NCBI RefSeq assembly: GCF_021699055.1
Contig: NZ_SSXC01000004.1
Location: forward strand, 79,789-143,788
Direction of reading: 5' to 3'
Length of the DNA stretch: 64,000 nt
Source: Blastococcus sp. MG754426
Lineage (GTDB): Bacteria > Actinomycetota > Actinomycetes > Mycobacteriales > Geodermatophilaceae
Part shown: positions 48,065 to 57,371 of the stretch, one piece after another
Position numbering within the stretch: position 1 is the first letter of the stretch
Layout of the letters: every line of letters starts with the position of its first letter
The notes under the pieces: model-generated
What the model was told of the DNA's origin: nothing
Databases searched by the model: none
The model's input: only the letters and a program-made list of their open reading frames with translations
Position numbers and translations under genes: made by a program

Positions 48065-48865
48065 GCGAGGCAGGGCGAGGGGCACGGGGCGCTTGGCGGC
48101 GCGGCCGTCGCCGGAGGAGCGGCCGCGCAGCCGCCGGCCGATCCACGGCGCCACGAAGCCGCGCACCCAGGCGGCCTCCTCGGCCAGCGCCGCCCGCAGC
48201 TCTCGGGGCGGCTGCGGCGGCAGCGGAGTGCGCCAGTCCTCGCCGTCGGCACCGGGCAGCCCCAGCGCCGCGGCGGCGGCCAGCGCCATCCGGCGGTGGC
48301 CCTCGTCGGTGAGGTGGATGCGGTCGGTGTCCCACAGGCGGAAGTCCTGGATCCAGGCCGCGCCCCACTGGTCCAGGACGGCGGCGCCGTGCCGCGCCGC
48401 GATCGACCACAGGTTGGCGTCGAAGACGGCGATCCGGCCGCGCAGCCGGCGCAGGATGGGCGTGTTCCGGGTGTCCGCGGTGGTGGCCAGGAGGACGTCG
48501 GCGCCCGCGGCGCGGAACCGGACGACGGCGGACTCCAGCTGCGCGGCCAACGCGTCGGGGTCGGCGCCCGGGCGCATCAGGTCGTTGCCGCCGGCGACCA
48601 GGCTGACCAGGTCGGGCTGCGCCGCCAGGGCCACCGGCACCTGCTCGTCGAGCACCTGCGCCAGCAGCCGGCCGCGGATCGCCAGGTTCGCGTACTCGAC
48701 GTCCGCGCCGGGTGCCGCGGCCGCGAGGTGCTCGGCCAGCCGGTCGGCCCAGCCGCGGTACTCACCCGGGCGTTCGGGGTGGGGGTCGCTGAGCCCCTCG
48801 GTGAACGAGTCGCCGAGGGCGATGTAGCGGCGCCAGGGGGAACGCGACGAGCGGTCGAACTGCAC
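48059..48865 (-). CDS. SGNH/GDSL hydrolase
   Basis: 268 residues of the SGNH lipase/esterase fold. Block I is YIALGDSFTEGLSDP (catalytic Ser), block II YANLAIRGRLL, block III SLVAGGNDLMRPG (Asn), block V DTDRIHLTDEGHRRMA (Asp and His). No signal peptide is present, so it is probably a cytosolic esterase or acyl hydrolase. The C-terminal 50 residues are Arg-rich and end in the repeat at 48044-48062, so the true C-terminus may have been altered. GTG follows GGAGTGG. Confidence 0.9.
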   Translation of the reverse strand: MQFDRSSRSPWRRYIALGDSFTEGLSDPHPERPGEYRGWADRLAEHLAAAAPGADVEYANLAIRGRLLAQVLDEQVPVALAAQPDLVSLVAGGNDLMRPGADPDALAAQLESAVVRFRAAGADVLLATTADTRNTPILRRLRGRIAVFDANLWSIAARHGAAVLDQWGAAWIQDFRLWDTDRIHLTDEGHRRMALAAAAALGLPGADGEDWRTPLPPQPPRELRAALAEEAAWVRGFVAPWIGRRLRGRSSGDGRAAKRPVPLALPRT

Positions 48866-48918
48866 AGGGCCACTCCAGCACGACCGCCCGCTGCGCCGTC
48901 GCGGGGGTCGGGCCGCGG

Positions 48919-50427
48919 TCAGCCGCGGTAGGTCTCCAGCAGCCGCAGCCAGATCTCGCTCATCGTCGGGTAGGCCGGGACGGCGTGCCACAGCCGCGCG
49001 ATCGGCACCTCGCCGACGACCGCGATCGTCGCCGCGTGCAGCAGCTCGGCGACCGCGGGCCCGACGAAGGTCACGCCCAGCAGCACCTCGCGCTCGGTGT
49101 CCACGACCGCGACCGCCGTCCCGGTGTACCCGTCGGCGAAGATCGCGGCGCCGGACACGTTCCCGAGCGGGTACTCCACGACGCGGTGCGGCAGCCCGGC
49201 CTCCGCAGCCTCCGCGGCGGTCCGCCCGACGCTGGCGACCTGCGGCGAGGTGAACACCACCGACGGCGTCGCGACGTCGTCGGCGGTCGCGACGAACGGC
49301 GACCACGCCGAGGTGTCGACCTCCTCCCCGCGGGCCCGCGCCACGATCGCCGCGCCGGCCTGGCGGGCCTCGTACTTCCCCATGTGGGTGAGCTGGCGGC
49401 GCCCGTTGACGTCACCCACCCCGTACAGCCACGAGGAGCCCCGGACCCGCAGCGAGGCGTCGACGGAGAGGTACTCCCCCGGTTCGAGGCCCACGGTCTC
49501 CGCGCCGATCTCCCCCGTCCGCGCCGCGCGGCCGGTCGCGACCAGCACCTCGTCCCCGCGCACCTCGCCGTCCGCCGTCGTCAGGACCACCTCGGTGCCG
49601 TCGCGGCGGGCGGCGGTCACCTCGGTGTCCAGCCGCACGGCCACGCCCGCCTCCCGCAGCGATGCCGCGACGGCGTCCCCCGCCTGCGGCTCCAGCCCCG
49701 GCAGCAGCCGGTCCCCGCGCTGCAGCAGCGTCACCTGCGAGCCCAGCGCCTGCCAGGCCGTCGCCATCTCGCAGCCGACGTAGCCGCCGCCCAGCACCAG
49801 CAGGCGGCCCGGTGCCTCCTTGGCGCTGGTGGCCTCGCGGGGCCCCCACGGGTCGACGTCGGCCAGCCCCTCCACCGGCGGCAGGGCCGCCTGCGAACCC
49901 GTGCACACGGCGACGGCATGCCGGGCGGTCAGCCGGGTGGTCGTGCCGTCGTCGGCGGTGACGACGACGGCGCGCTCGCCGTCGAGCCGGCCGGCGCCCC
50001 GGAGCAGGTCGATGCCGGCACCGTGCACCCACTCGACCTGGCCGGAGTCGTCCCAGTGCGACGTGAACGAGTCACGGCGGGCGAGGGTGGCCGCCACGTC
50101 CTGCTCCCCGGTGACCGCCTGCGCGGCCCCGTCGACGGCGCGGGCCTCGGCGAGCACCTCGGTGCCCCGCAGCAGCGTCTTGCTCGGCATGCACGCCCAG
50201 TAGGAGCACTCGCCGCCCACGAGCTCGGGCTCCACCAGCACCGCCGACAGCCCGCCCCGCACGACGACGTCGGCGACGTTCTCGCCGGTGGAGCCGGCGC
50301 CCAGGACCACGACGTCGTACGTGCGCTCGGCTTCGCCCGGATCTCCCTGCCCGCTCCCGCGGGGCGCTCCGCTCCTCGCTCGTCCCTCGCTGCGCTGCTC
50401 ACGCCCCTGTCCGCTCACGTGCTCCAT
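48919..50427 (-). CDS. Pyridine nucleotide-disulfide oxidoreductase (mercuric/lipoamide reductase family)
   Basis: 502 residues. Residues ~37-480 form a class I disulfide reductase: FAD site VVVLGAGSTGENVADVVVRGG, redox centre GGECSYWACMPSKTLL with Cys-x4-Cys, NAD(P) site LLVLGGGYVGCEMATAWQALG, second FAD site WLYGVGDVNGRRQLTHMGKYEA, and dimer domain PSVVFTSPQVASVGRT. The active-site His-Glu pair at the C-terminus of lipoamide dehydrogenase is replaced (WHAVPAYPTMSEIWL retains HAVPAYPT). The substrate is unknown. The first 35 residues are Gly/Arg/Ser-rich and look like a repeat read as protein. Confidence 0.88.
   Translation of the reverse strand: MEHVSGQGREQRSEGRARSGAPRGSGQGDPGEAERTYDVVVLGAGSTGENVADVVVRGGLSAVLVEPELVGGECSYWACMPSKTLLRGTEVLAEARAVDGAAQAVTGEQDVAATLARRDSFTSHWDDSGQVEWVHGAGIDLLRGAGRLDGERAVVVTADDGTTTRLTARHAVAVCTGSQAALPPVEGLADVDPWGPREATSAKEAPGRLLVLGGGYVGCEMATAWQALGSQVTLLQRGDRLLPGLEPQAGDAVAASLREAGVAVRLDTEVTAARRDGTEVVLTTADGEVRGDEVLVATGRAARTGEIGAETVGLEPGEYLSVDASLRVRGSSWLYGVGDVNGRRQLTHMGKYEARQAGAAIVARARGEEVDTSAWSPFVATADDVATPSVVFTSPQVASVGRTAAEAAEAGLPHRVVEYPLGNVSGAAIFADGYTGTAVAVVDTEREVLLGVTFVGPAVAELLHAATIAVVGEVPIARLWHAVPAYPTMSEIWLRLLETYRG
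50325..50425. repeat. Low-complexity repeat-like DNA at the 5' end of the reductase gene
   Basis: The stretch encoding residues 1-35 of the reductase reads as GAG/CGA-rich blocks (on the minus strand GAGCAGCGAGGGACGAGCGA, then GGAGCGGAGCGCC and CCGCGGGAGCGGGCAGGG). It resembles intergenic GC-rich repeat sequence of this group of organisms rather than a protein domain. No later start codon exists before the FAD motif, so it must be translated if the gene is active. Confidence 0.45.
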
Positions 50428-50453
50428 CGTGAGGGTGTGGTCGACTGGCCGCC

Positions 50454-50966
50454 ATGCCGGTCGACCCCGCCGCGTTCACCACCGCCCTGGCCCAGCTCGC
50501 CGCCGGCGTCTGCCTGCTCACCGTCCGGGACGACATCGACGACGTCGGGACGACGGTCAGCTCGGTGATGAGCGTCTCCGCCGCTCCGCCGCTGGTAGCC
50601 GTCGGCCTCTCCGCCGACGGCTACCCCGCCGAGGTGCTGGAGACGGTCGGCTCCGGCGCGCTGACCGTCCTGGCCGCCGAGCACGCGATCATCGCCTCGC
50701 GGTTCGCCTCCGCGGGGCGCCCCAGCGCCCGCCACCTGCTGGAGCAGGTGCCGTGGACCCGAGCCCCTGGCAGCGGGGCGATCGTGCTCTCCGGCGGGCT
50801 CGCCGCGCTGGACTGCCGGCTGGAGCGGCTCGTCGAGGCCGGCGACCACGTGCTCGCGCTGCTGGCGGTGGACGACGTGCCGGTGCTGGACCCCGCCGCC
50901 CGGCCGCTGCTGCGGCTGCGCGGCCGGTTCGTCGACGAGTCGGGCGCGCCCGCCGGCCGCGGCTGA
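50454..50966 (+). CDS. Flavin reductase-like FMN-binding protein
   Basis: 170 residues of the flavin reductase split-barrel fold: FTTALAQLAAGVCLLTVRDDIDDVGTTVSSVMSVSAAPPLVAVGLSADGY (the usual T-x-SS-x-xSVS flavin site), then GALTVLAAEHAIIASRFASAGR and AIVLSGGLAALDCRLERLVEAGDHVLALLAVDDV. Such proteins reduce FMN or FAD with NAD(P)H for a partner oxygenase, or merely bind flavin. No oxygenase is adjacent. The ATG lies 27 bases from the divergent reductase start, so the two share a compact promoter region. Confidence 0.88.
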   Translation: MPVDPAAFTTALAQLAAGVCLLTVRDDIDDVGTTVSSVMSVSAAPPLVAVGLSADGYPAEVLETVGSGALTVLAAEHAIIASRFASAGRPSARHLLEQVPWTRAPGSGAIVLSGGLAALDCRLERLVEAGDHVLALLAVDDVPVLDPAARPLLRLRGRFVDESGAPAGRG

Positions 50967-51109
50967 CCGGTCTCCCCGCGGGCCGCGTGTCACATCCGCG
51001 GGCGCGGCGGTGCTACACCGGCATGGACCTCGTACGGCACGGACGGCCGGCACCGGCGGCCGTCCTGACATTCCCCGGTGCGGTGCACCGGGTCGGAGGG
51101 ACGGGCGGC

Positions 51110-51631
51110 GTGCCGGCAGCAGCGACCCGCGGTGCGGTGCGGCCCGACCTCGAGGAGGTCTTCCGCCGGGAGTACCCGCGGGTCGTCGGCGTGGCCGCGC
51201 GGGTGCTCGGCTCCCGCGACCAGGCCGAGGACGTCGCCCAGGAGGTGTTCCTGTCCTTCGGCCGCTCGTCGGTGCCCGCGGCCGAGGCCGGCGGCTGGCT
51301 CTCCGTCGCCGCGGCCCACACCGCGCTCAACCTGATCCGCTCGGGCCGCCGCCGCACCTCCCGGGAGGAGGCGGTGGCCGCCGCGGCCGACGCCGTCACC
51401 CCCGACGTGGCCGACACCGTGCTCACCCTCGAGGACCGCAGCCGCGTCCGGGCCGCGCTGGCCCGGCTGCCCCGCAAGCAGGCGACCGCCCTGGTGCTGC
51501 GCCACAGCGGCATGAGCTACGCCGAGGTCGCCACCGCGCTCGATCTGTCCCCCGGCAGCGTCGGCACCACCGTCCGCCGCGCCGAATCCGCACTTCGCGA
51601 GGAGCTGAACCGTCATGCGTCACACGGATGA
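51110..51631 (+). CDS. ECF sigma factor (sigma-70 family)
   Basis: 173 residues. Region 2 is DLEEVFRREYPRVVGVAARVLGSRDQAEDVAQEVFLSFGRS and region 4 is ALARLPRKQATALVLRHSGMSYAEVATALDLSPGSVGTTVRRAESAL. I start at GTG 51110, with GGAGGG upstream. The ATG at 51023 would add 29 codons, six of which end in A or T (rare in true genes here), and which match no domain. The downstream gene, overlapping by 17 bases, is its membrane anti-sigma factor. It presumably directs a stress regulon including its own operon. Confidence 0.88.
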   Translation: MPAAATRGAVRPDLEEVFRREYPRVVGVAARVLGSRDQAEDVAQEVFLSFGRSSVPAAEAGGWLSVAAAHTALNLIRSGRRRTSREEAVAAAADAVTPDVADTVLTLEDRSRVRAALARLPRKQATALVLRHSGMSYAEVATALDLSPGSVGTTVRRAESALREELNRHASHG

Positions 51632-52697
51632 GGGCGTCCTGCGCCGCCTGGTCGACGAGCCGGCCGGGGTCTCCGACGCCGACCGCGGCCACGTCGCCGG
51701 CTGCCCCGCCTGCCTGCGCGCGCTCGACGACGTCCGCGCCGATGCGCAGCTCGTCGGCGCGGCGCTCGGCCGGTCGGGTGCCGTCGACACCGACGCGGCC
51801 TGGGCCCGGTTCTCCGCCGCCGGGGCCTCGGCCGTCCCCGCCGCCCGCCCGGCGCGCGCTGCCACGCGCAGCCGCTGGGGCGCCGCCGTCCGCCGGCCCG
51901 CGGTCGCCGCGCTCGGCGCGGTCGTGCTGCTGACCGGCGCCGGGGTCGCGGCCGCCAACGACTGGTTGCCGATCTTCCAGACCGAGCGGGTCGACCCGGT
52001 CGAGGTCACCGCGACCGACCTGGTGCAGGTGCCCGACCTCTCGGCCTACGGCGACGTGGAGATCACCCGGCAACCCGACCCCGAGCAGGTGCCCGATGCC
52101 GCCACCGCCGAGGAGCGCACCGGGCTGGCGGTTCCCGAGGTCGCGGAGCTGCCCGAGGGCGTGACCGGCGAGCCGGCCTACCAGGTCGCCGGCGTCGTGG
52201 ACGCCACCTTCACCTTCTCCGCGGACAAGGCCGCGCAGGCCGCCGCGGCCGAGGACGAGGTCCTGCCGCCCCCGCCGCCGGGGATCGACGGCAGCACCCT
52301 CCGGTTCGAGGCCGGACCGGGGGTGGCCGCGGTGTGGTCGCAGCCCACCGGCGTGCCGACCCTCGTCGTCGCCCGGGTGGGGGCGCCGCAGGTCTTCTCC
52401 TCGGGCGTGCCGTTCGAGACGGTGCGCGACCACCTCCTGTCGCTGCCCGGCATCCCCGACGGCCTCGCCGGCCAGCTGCGCGACCTCTCCACCGACGCCG
52501 CCACCCTGCCGCTGCCGGTGCCCGCGGAGCTGGTCACCAGCTCCACGGCCGACGTCGACGGGTCGGAGGCGACCGTGCTCACCTCCCGCAACGGGCTCTT
52601 CGCCGGCGTGGTCTGGGTCGAGGACGGCGTGATGACCGGGGTCGCCGGCTCGCTCAGCGCCGACGAGCTGCTGTCGGTCGCCCGTGGGCTCGGCTGA
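51615..52697 (+). CDS. Membrane anti-sigma factor with zinc motif
   Basis: 360 residues, overlapping the sigma gene by 17 bases. The cytoplasmic N-terminal domain has the ZAS-type zinc motif HVAGCPAC (His-x3-Cys-x2-Cys), the sigma-binding unit. One membrane helix (AVAALGAVVLLTGAGVAAA, near residues 96-114) leads to a ~245-residue extracytoplasmic domain: a DUF4367-like region with QVAGVVDATFTFSADKAAQ and repeated VWSQPTG, VVWVEDG segments. It likely holds the sigma factor at the membrane until an envelope signal releases it by redox change or proteolysis. Confidence 0.88.
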   Translation: MRHTDEGVLRRLVDEPAGVSDADRGHVAGCPACLRALDDVRADAQLVGAALGRSGAVDTDAAWARFSAAGASAVPAARPARAATRSRWGAAVRRPAVAALGAVVLLTGAGVAAANDWLPIFQTERVDPVEVTATDLVQVPDLSAYGDVEITRQPDPEQVPDAATAEERTGLAVPEVAELPEGVTGEPAYQVAGVVDATFTFSADKAAQAAAAEDEVLPPPPPGIDGSTLRFEAGPGVAAVWSQPTGVPTLVVARVGAPQVFSSGVPFETVRDHLLSLPGIPDGLAGQLRDLSTDAATLPLPVPAELVTSSTADVDGSEATVLTSRNGLFAGVVWVEDGVMTGVAGSLSADELLSVARGLG

Positions 52698-52703
52698 CGC
52701 CGC

Positions 52704-52709
52704 TACGGT
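52704..52709 (+). promoter_or_regulatory. Leaderless-type -10 (TACGGT) for ABC operon
   Basis: TACGGT ends seven bases before the ATG at 52717, so the ABC genes probably have a promoter separate from the sigma operon 19 bases upstream. Confidence 0.5.
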
Positions 52710-52716
52710 CCGGGGC

Positions 52717-53688
52717 ATGGCAACCGGGTCGACGGCGGCGGGGACGTCGGGCGGTGCGCTCGACGACCTGCCGCCGTCACCGGCGGTCTGGTGCTCCGGG
52801 CTGCGCAAGCGGTACGGACGCCGGACCGCCGTCGACGACGTCTCCTTCAGCGTCGGCCGGGGCGAGGTCGTCGGCCTGCTCGGACCCAACGGCGCCGGGA
52901 AGACCAGTGTCATCAAGATGCTGCTCGGCCTCGTGCGCCCCGACGCCGGCGAGGTGCTGCTGCTCGGCCGGCCGTCGACGGACCCGCGCTCGCGGGGCGC
53001 CGTCGGGTACCTGCCCGAGCTGTTCCGCTACCAGCCGTGGCTGACCGCCGCCGAGGTGCTCGACCTGCACGTGAAGCTCGCCCGGGCCGACGTGCCCGCC
53101 GCGGAGCGCCGGGAGTGCCTGGCGCTGGTGGGCCTCTCCGAGCGGACCGGTGACCGGGTCGGCGGGTTCTCCAAGGGCATGCAGCAGCGGCTCGGGCTCG
53201 CCGTCGCGCTGGTCGCCCGGCCCGAGCTGGTGGTCCTCGACGAGCCGACCAGCGCGCTGGACCCGCTGGGCCGGGTGGACGTCCGCGACATCGTGCTCTC
53301 ACTGCGCTCCAGGGGCGTCGCCGTCCTGCTGAACTCGCACCTGATCGGCGAGGTCGAGCGGGTCTGCGACCGGGTGGTCATCCTCGACCGGGGTCGGGTG
53401 GCGGCCTCGGGCACGCTCACCGAGCTGCTCGGCCAGCACGAGGTCCGGCTGCGGCTGGGCGACGTGGGCCCGCGGGCCGACGAGCGGCTGCGCGCGACCG
53501 GCACGCTCACCCGCAGCGGCGACTGGTTCACCGTCGCGCTGGCCGCCGAGGACGACGGCGTCACCGTGCCGGACCTGGTGCGCGACCTGGTCGGCCTGGG
53601 GGTGCGCGTGCACGCCGTGGAGCCCGTGCGGATAAGCCTGGAGGAGCGGCTGCTCGCCGTGCTGCGCCACGAGGAGGCCGCGCCGTGA
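52717..53688 (+). CDS. ABC transporter ATP-binding protein
   Basis: 323 residues. VWCSGLRKRYGRRTAVDDVSFSVGRGEVVGLLGPNGAGKTSVIKML holds Walker A (GPNGAGKTS). The signature is GFSKGMQQRLGLAVALVARPELVVLDEPTSALDPLGR with Walker B, then LLNSHLIGEVERVCDRVVIL (H-loop). The C-terminal 75 residues are an accessory domain typical of CcmA/NatA-like exporters. It couples ATP hydrolysis to the permease encoded directly downstream with a four-base overlap. The substrate is unknown. Confidence 0.94.
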   Translation: MATGSTAAGTSGGALDDLPPSPAVWCSGLRKRYGRRTAVDDVSFSVGRGEVVGLLGPNGAGKTSVIKMLLGLVRPDAGEVLLLGRPSTDPRSRGAVGYLPELFRYQPWLTAAEVLDLHVKLARADVPAAERRECLALVGLSERTGDRVGGFSKGMQQRLGLAVALVARPELVVLDEPTSALDPLGRVDVRDIVLSLRSRGVAVLLNSHLIGEVERVCDRVVILDRGRVAASGTLTELLGQHEVRLRLGDVGPRADERLRATGTLTRSGDWFTVALAAEDDGVTVPDLVRDLVGLGVRVHAVEPVRISLEERLLAVLRHEEAAP

Positions 53689-54530
53689 TCGTCGTGACGA
53701 TCGCGGGGCTGACCCTGCGGGAGGCCGCCCGGCGCAAGGTCGTGTGGGCGCTGCTGGCGCTGACCGTGGTGCTGCTCGCCCTCAGCGGGTGGGGCTTCTC
53801 CCGGCTCATCGGCCTGGACACCGAGCTCGGCACGCTGACCAGCGGCGAGGCGCGCCTGGTGGCGTCGCTGCTGATCAACCTGATCATGTTCGGCTTCAGC
53901 CTGATCGCGGCGATCGGCACCGCCTTCCTCGCGGGGCCCACCCTCGCCGGCGAGGTCGAGTCGGGCCAGGCGCTGGCGGTGCTCGCCCGGCCGGTGCGCC
54001 GGTCGTCGGTGCTGCTCGGCAAGTGGCTCGGCCTGCTCACCTTCGGGTGCGGCTACGTGGTGCTGGCCGGGCTGGCGCAGCTGCTCGTCGTCCGCGGGGT
54101 GGTGGGTTACTGGCCGCCGTCGCCGGCCGCGGGCCTGGCGCTGCTGGGCGCGGAGACCGTCGTGCTCCTCACGCTGGCCCTGCTGCTGTCCAGCGTCATC
54201 TCGCCGATGGCGTCGGGGATCGTCGCGGTCGGCCTGTTCGGCGCCACCTGGGTCGCCGGCGTGGTCGGCGGCATCGGCGGGGCGCTGGGCAACGATGGCG
54301 TCGAGCGGGTGGGCAGCGTGTCGCGGGTGCTGCTGCCCACCGACGGGCTGTGGCGCGGCGCCATGAACGCGTTCCAGGACCCGGTCGCGCCGATCCAGAT
54401 GGGCCCGGAGGGCGGTTTCCCCTTCCTCGCCGACGCCCCGCTGAGCCCGGTGTACCTGGCCTGGGCCGTGCTGTGGGTCGCCGTCGTCCTCGGCCTGACC
54501 GCGCTCTCCTTCCAGCGCCGGGACATCTGA
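53685..54530 (+). CDS. ABC-2-type transporter permease
   Basis: 281 residues with six predicted membrane segments: VVWALLALTVVLLALSGWGF, LLINLIMFGFSLIAAIGTAFLAG, a pair around LLTFGCGYVVLAGLAQLLVV, LALLGAETVVLLTLALLLSSVISPMASG, IVAVGLFGATWVAGVVGG, and YLAWAVLWVAVVLGLTALSF near the end. The motif GPTLAGEVESGQALAVLARPVRRSSVLLGKWLG is typical of NosY/ABC-2 permeases that follow a NatA-type ATPase. GTG overlaps the ATPase stop by four bases. No substrate hint; the 237 bases after it contain only an inverted-repeat element. Confidence 0.9.
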   Translation: MIVVTIAGLTLREAARRKVVWALLALTVVLLALSGWGFSRLIGLDTELGTLTSGEARLVASLLINLIMFGFSLIAAIGTAFLAGPTLAGEVESGQALAVLARPVRRSSVLLGKWLGLLTFGCGYVVLAGLAQLLVVRGVVGYWPPSPAAGLALLGAETVVLLTLALLLSSVISPMASGIVAVGLFGATWVAGVVGGIGGALGNDGVERVGSVSRVLLPTDGLWRGAMNAFQDPVAPIQMGPEGGFPFLADAPLSPVYLAWAVLWVAVVLGLTALSFQRRDI

Positions 54531-54587
54531 GCCCCTGCCGCCCGGGCGGAGGGCCGTCCGGCACCCGCGCCCCCGGGACGCTCGCAC

Positions 54588-54622
54588 CCTGCCCACGGGG
54601 ACGGGGCAGAGCGCGAGTTTCC
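54588..54622. repeat. Dispersed inverted-repeat element, copy B
   Basis: CCTGCCC and GGGGCAG arms around ACGGGGAC. Its GGGCAGAGCGCGA (54604-54616) is the exact inverse of the 13-mer at 34771-34783. It lies in the gap between the ABC operon and fbiC. Confidence 0.6.
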
Positions 54623-54751
54623 GCGCCCGCCGACCGCACTCCGGAGCCGACCCACGGTCGGTGTGCGGGAACCCGGCTCTCCGGCGTGGTCGAGTGCACA
54701 CCTACGGGCGGGTCCGGCGGGGCGGGCGGTCCGGTCGCCGGTTGCGCGGAC

Positions 54752-54757
54752 TAGCGT
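54752..54757 (+). promoter_or_regulatory. -10 candidate (TAGCGT) for fbiC
   Basis: TAGCGT lies ten bases before the fbiC ATG; the transcript would have a leader of only a few bases. Confidence 0.5.
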
Positions 54758-54767
54758 CGGAGGCGCT

Positions 54768-57371
54768 ATGACTGCGCTCCCCGCACCGTCCGAGTCCGCT
54801 CTCCGCCGCGCCCTGGTGCGCGCCGAGCGCGGGGTGGCCCTCGACGCCGTCGAGGCCGAGACCCTGCTGCACGCGCGCGGGCTGGCCGAGGGCGACCCGC
54901 TGGACCGGCTGCTCACCGCCGCCGCGCGGGTCCGCGACGCGGGGCTGGCCAGCGCCGGGCGGCCGGGCGTGGTCACATACAGCCGCAAGGTGTTCATCCC
55001 GCTCACCCACCTGTGCCGCGACCGCTGCCACTACTGCACCTTCGTGACGACACCGGGGCAGCTGCGGAAGGAGGGCAAGGCGCCCTACCTCTCCCCCGAC
55101 GAGGTGCTGCAGATCGCCCGGGACGGCGCCGCGCTGGGCTGCAAGGAGGCGCTGTTCACCCTCGGCGACCGCCCGGAGGACCGCTGGCCGGTCGCCGCCG
55201 AGTGGCTGGAGGCGCACGGCTTCGACTCCACGCTGGGCTACCTGCGGGCGATGGCGATCCGGGTGCTCGAGGAGACCGGCCTGCTCCCCCACCTCAACCC
55301 CGGCGTGCTGTCGTGGGAGGAGATCCAGCGGCTCAAGCCGGTCTCCGCCTCGATGGGGATGATGCTCGAGACGACGGCGACGCGGCTGTGGTCGGAGAAG
55401 GGCGGCCCGCACTTCGGCAGCCCCGACAAGGAGCCCGTCGTCCGGCTGCGGGTGCTGGAGGACGCCGGGCGCTCCGCCGTCCCGTTCACCACCGGCGTGC
55501 TGCTGGGCATCGGCGAGGACTACGCCGAGCGGGTGGACGCCGTCCTGCAGATCCGGGCCGCGGCGCAGCGGCACGGGCACGTCCAGGAGGTCATCGTCCA
55601 GAACTTCCGGGCCAAGCCGCGCACCGCCATGGCCGCGCACGACGACCTGGAGCTGCAGGAGTACGTCGCCGCCGTCGCCGTCACCCGGCTGCTGCTCGGC
55701 CCGAAGGCGCGGGTGCAGGCCCCGCCGAACCTGTCCGACTCCACCGAGCTGGGCCTGCTGCTGCGCGCCGGGGTCGACGACTGGGGCGGCGTCTCCCCGC
55801 TGACCCCCGACCACGTGAACCCCGAGCGGCCGTGGCCGAACCTGGATGAGTTGGCCAAGCTGTCCGATTACGCCGGGTTCGAGCTGCGCGAACGGCTGGC
55901 CGCCCAGCCGCCGTACGTGCGGCAGCCCGAGCCGTGGCTGGACCCGCGCGTGCGGCCGCACGTCTCGGCGCTCGCCGGCCCCGACGGCCTGGCGGTCGAG
56001 GGACGGCTGCCGGTGGGCCTGCCGTGGCAGGAGCCGGACGAGGCGTGGACGTCGTCCGGCCGGGTCGACCTGCACGTCGAGGTCGACACCGTCGGGCGGA
56101 CCACGGACCGGCGCAGCGACTTCGACGCCGTCTACGGCGACTGGTCCGAGCTCCGCGACCGGACGACGTCTGCCCGCGACGGGCACTCGACGGCGCTGAC
56201 CGCCGGCGACCCCGAGGTCCGCGCGGCCCTCCGGCGCGCCGAGCAGGACCCGGCCGGGCTCTCCGACACCGGGTACCTGGCACTGCTGGGGGCCGACGGC
56301 GACGACCTCGAGGCGCTGTGCGCGCTGGCCGACGCGGTGCGCCACGACGTCACCGGCGACGACGTCACCTACGTGGTGAACCGGAACATCAACTTCACCA
56401 ACGTCTGCTACACCGGCTGCCGGTTCTGCGCGTTCGCCCAGCGGCGCACCGACGCCGACGCCTACACGCTCTCGATGAGCCAGGTCGGCGACCGCGTCGA
56501 CGAGGCGTGGGCCGCCGGGGCGACGGAGATCTGCATGCAGGGCGGCATCCACCCCGACCTGCCCGGCACGGCCTACCTCGACCTCGCCCGCGAGGTGAAG
56601 CAGCGGCAGCCCGCCATCCACCTGCACGCGTTCAGCCCCATGGAGATCGTCAACGGGGCGGCGCGCACCGGCCTGCCGTTCCGCGATTTCCTCACCGGGC
56701 TTAAGGAGGCGGGGCTCGACTCGATCCCGGGGACGGCGGCCGAGATCCTCGACGACGACGTCCGCTGGGTGCTCACCAAGGGCAAGCTGCCGACGGCGAC
56801 CTGGCTGGAGATCATCGGCACCGCCCACGAGGTCGGCATCCCGACGACGTCGACGATGATGTACGGCCACGTCGACACCCCGGCGCACTGGGTCGCGCAC
56901 CTGCGCACCCTCAGCCATCTGCAGGACCGCACCGGTGGCTTCACCGAGTTCGTGCTGCTGCCCTTCGTGCACCACAACTCCCCCATCTACCTGGCCGGCG
57001 TCGCCCGGCCGGGGCCGACCGTTCGGGAGAACCGGGCGGTGCACGCAGTCGCCCGGCTGCTGCTGCACGGGCGGATCGGCAACATCCAGACCTCGTGGGT
57101 GAAGCTCGGCGACACCGGCACCCAGGCGGTGCTGCGGGGCGGCGCCAACGACCTGGGCGGCACGCTGATGGAGGAGACGATCAGCCGGATGGCCGGCAGC
57201 GAGAACGGCTCGCTGAAGACCATCGCCGAGCTCGAGGCGATGGCCGTTGCGATCGGCCGGCCGGCCCGGCAGCGGACCACCGAGTACGGCACCCCGTCCG
57301 CCGAGCGGATCGCCACCGCCCGCTCTGCGGAGGGCCGCGCCCGGCTCACCCTGTCGATCACCCCCCGTTGA
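54768..57371 (+). CDS. fbiC: FbiC, 7,8-didemethyl-8-hydroxy-5-deazariboflavin (FO) synthase, fused CofG-CofH
   Basis: 867 residues with two radical SAM domains. The CofG half (about 1-400) has the cluster motif [10 protein letters not shown] (Cys83, Cys87, Cys90). The CofH half (about 480-867) has [14 protein letters not shown] (Cys547, Cys551, Cys554), [10 protein letters not shown] and LHAFSPMEI. Together they build FO, the deazaflavin core of coenzyme F420, from tyrosine and a riboflavin precursor. In archaea and cyanobacteria these are separate proteins; the fusion is the actinobacterial form. The 3' end overlaps the convergent hydrolase by 14 bases. Other F420 genes (fbiA, fbiB, fbiD) are not in the window. 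Confidence 0.97.
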   Translation: MTALPAPSESALRRALVRAERGVALDAVEAETLLHARGLAEGDPLDRLLTAAARVRDAGLASAGRPGVVTYSRKVFIPLTHLCRDRCHYCTFVTTPGQLRKEGKAPYLSPDEVLQIARDGAALGCKEALFTLGDRPEDRWPVAAEWLEAHGFDSTLGYLRAMAIRVLEETGLLPHLNPGVLSWEEIQRLKPVSASMGMMLETTATRLWSEKGGPHFGSPDKEPVVRLRVLEDAGRSAVPFTTGVLLGIGEDYAERVDAVLQIRAAAQRHGHVQEVIVQNFRAKPRTAMAAHDDLELQEYVAAVAVTRLLLGPKARVQAPPNLSDSTELGLLLRAGVDDWGGVSPLTPDHVNPERPWPNLDELAKLSDYAGFELRERLAAQPPYVRQPEPWLDPRVRPHVSALAGPDGLAVEGRLPVGLPWQEPDEAWTSSGRVDLHVEVDTVGRTTDRRSDFDAVYGDWSELRDRTTSARDGHSTALTAGDPEVRAALRRAEQDPAGLSDTGYLALLGADGDDLEALCALADAVRHDVTGDDVTYVVNRNINFTNVCYTGCRFCAFAQRRTDADAYTLSMSQVGDRVDEAWAAGATEICMQGGIHPDLPGTAYLDLAREVKQRQPAIHLHAFSPMEIVNGAARTGLPFRDFLTGLKEAGLDSIPGTAAEILDDDVRWVLTKGKLPTATWLEIIGTAHEVGIPTTSTMMYGHVDTPAHWVAHLRTLSHLQDRTGGFTEFVLLPFVHHNSPIYLAGVARPGPTVRENRAVHAVARLLLHGRIGNIQTSWVKLGDTGTQAVLRGGANDLGGTLMEETISRMAGSENGSLKTIAELEAMAVAIGRPARQRTTEYGTPSAERIATARSAEGRARLTLSITPR

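Noticed and set aside
51023..51109. Longer form of the ECF sigma factor from ATG 51023
   Set aside because: Six of the 29 extra codons end in A or T, the segment matches no domain, and the GTG at 51110 has a GGAGGG site.
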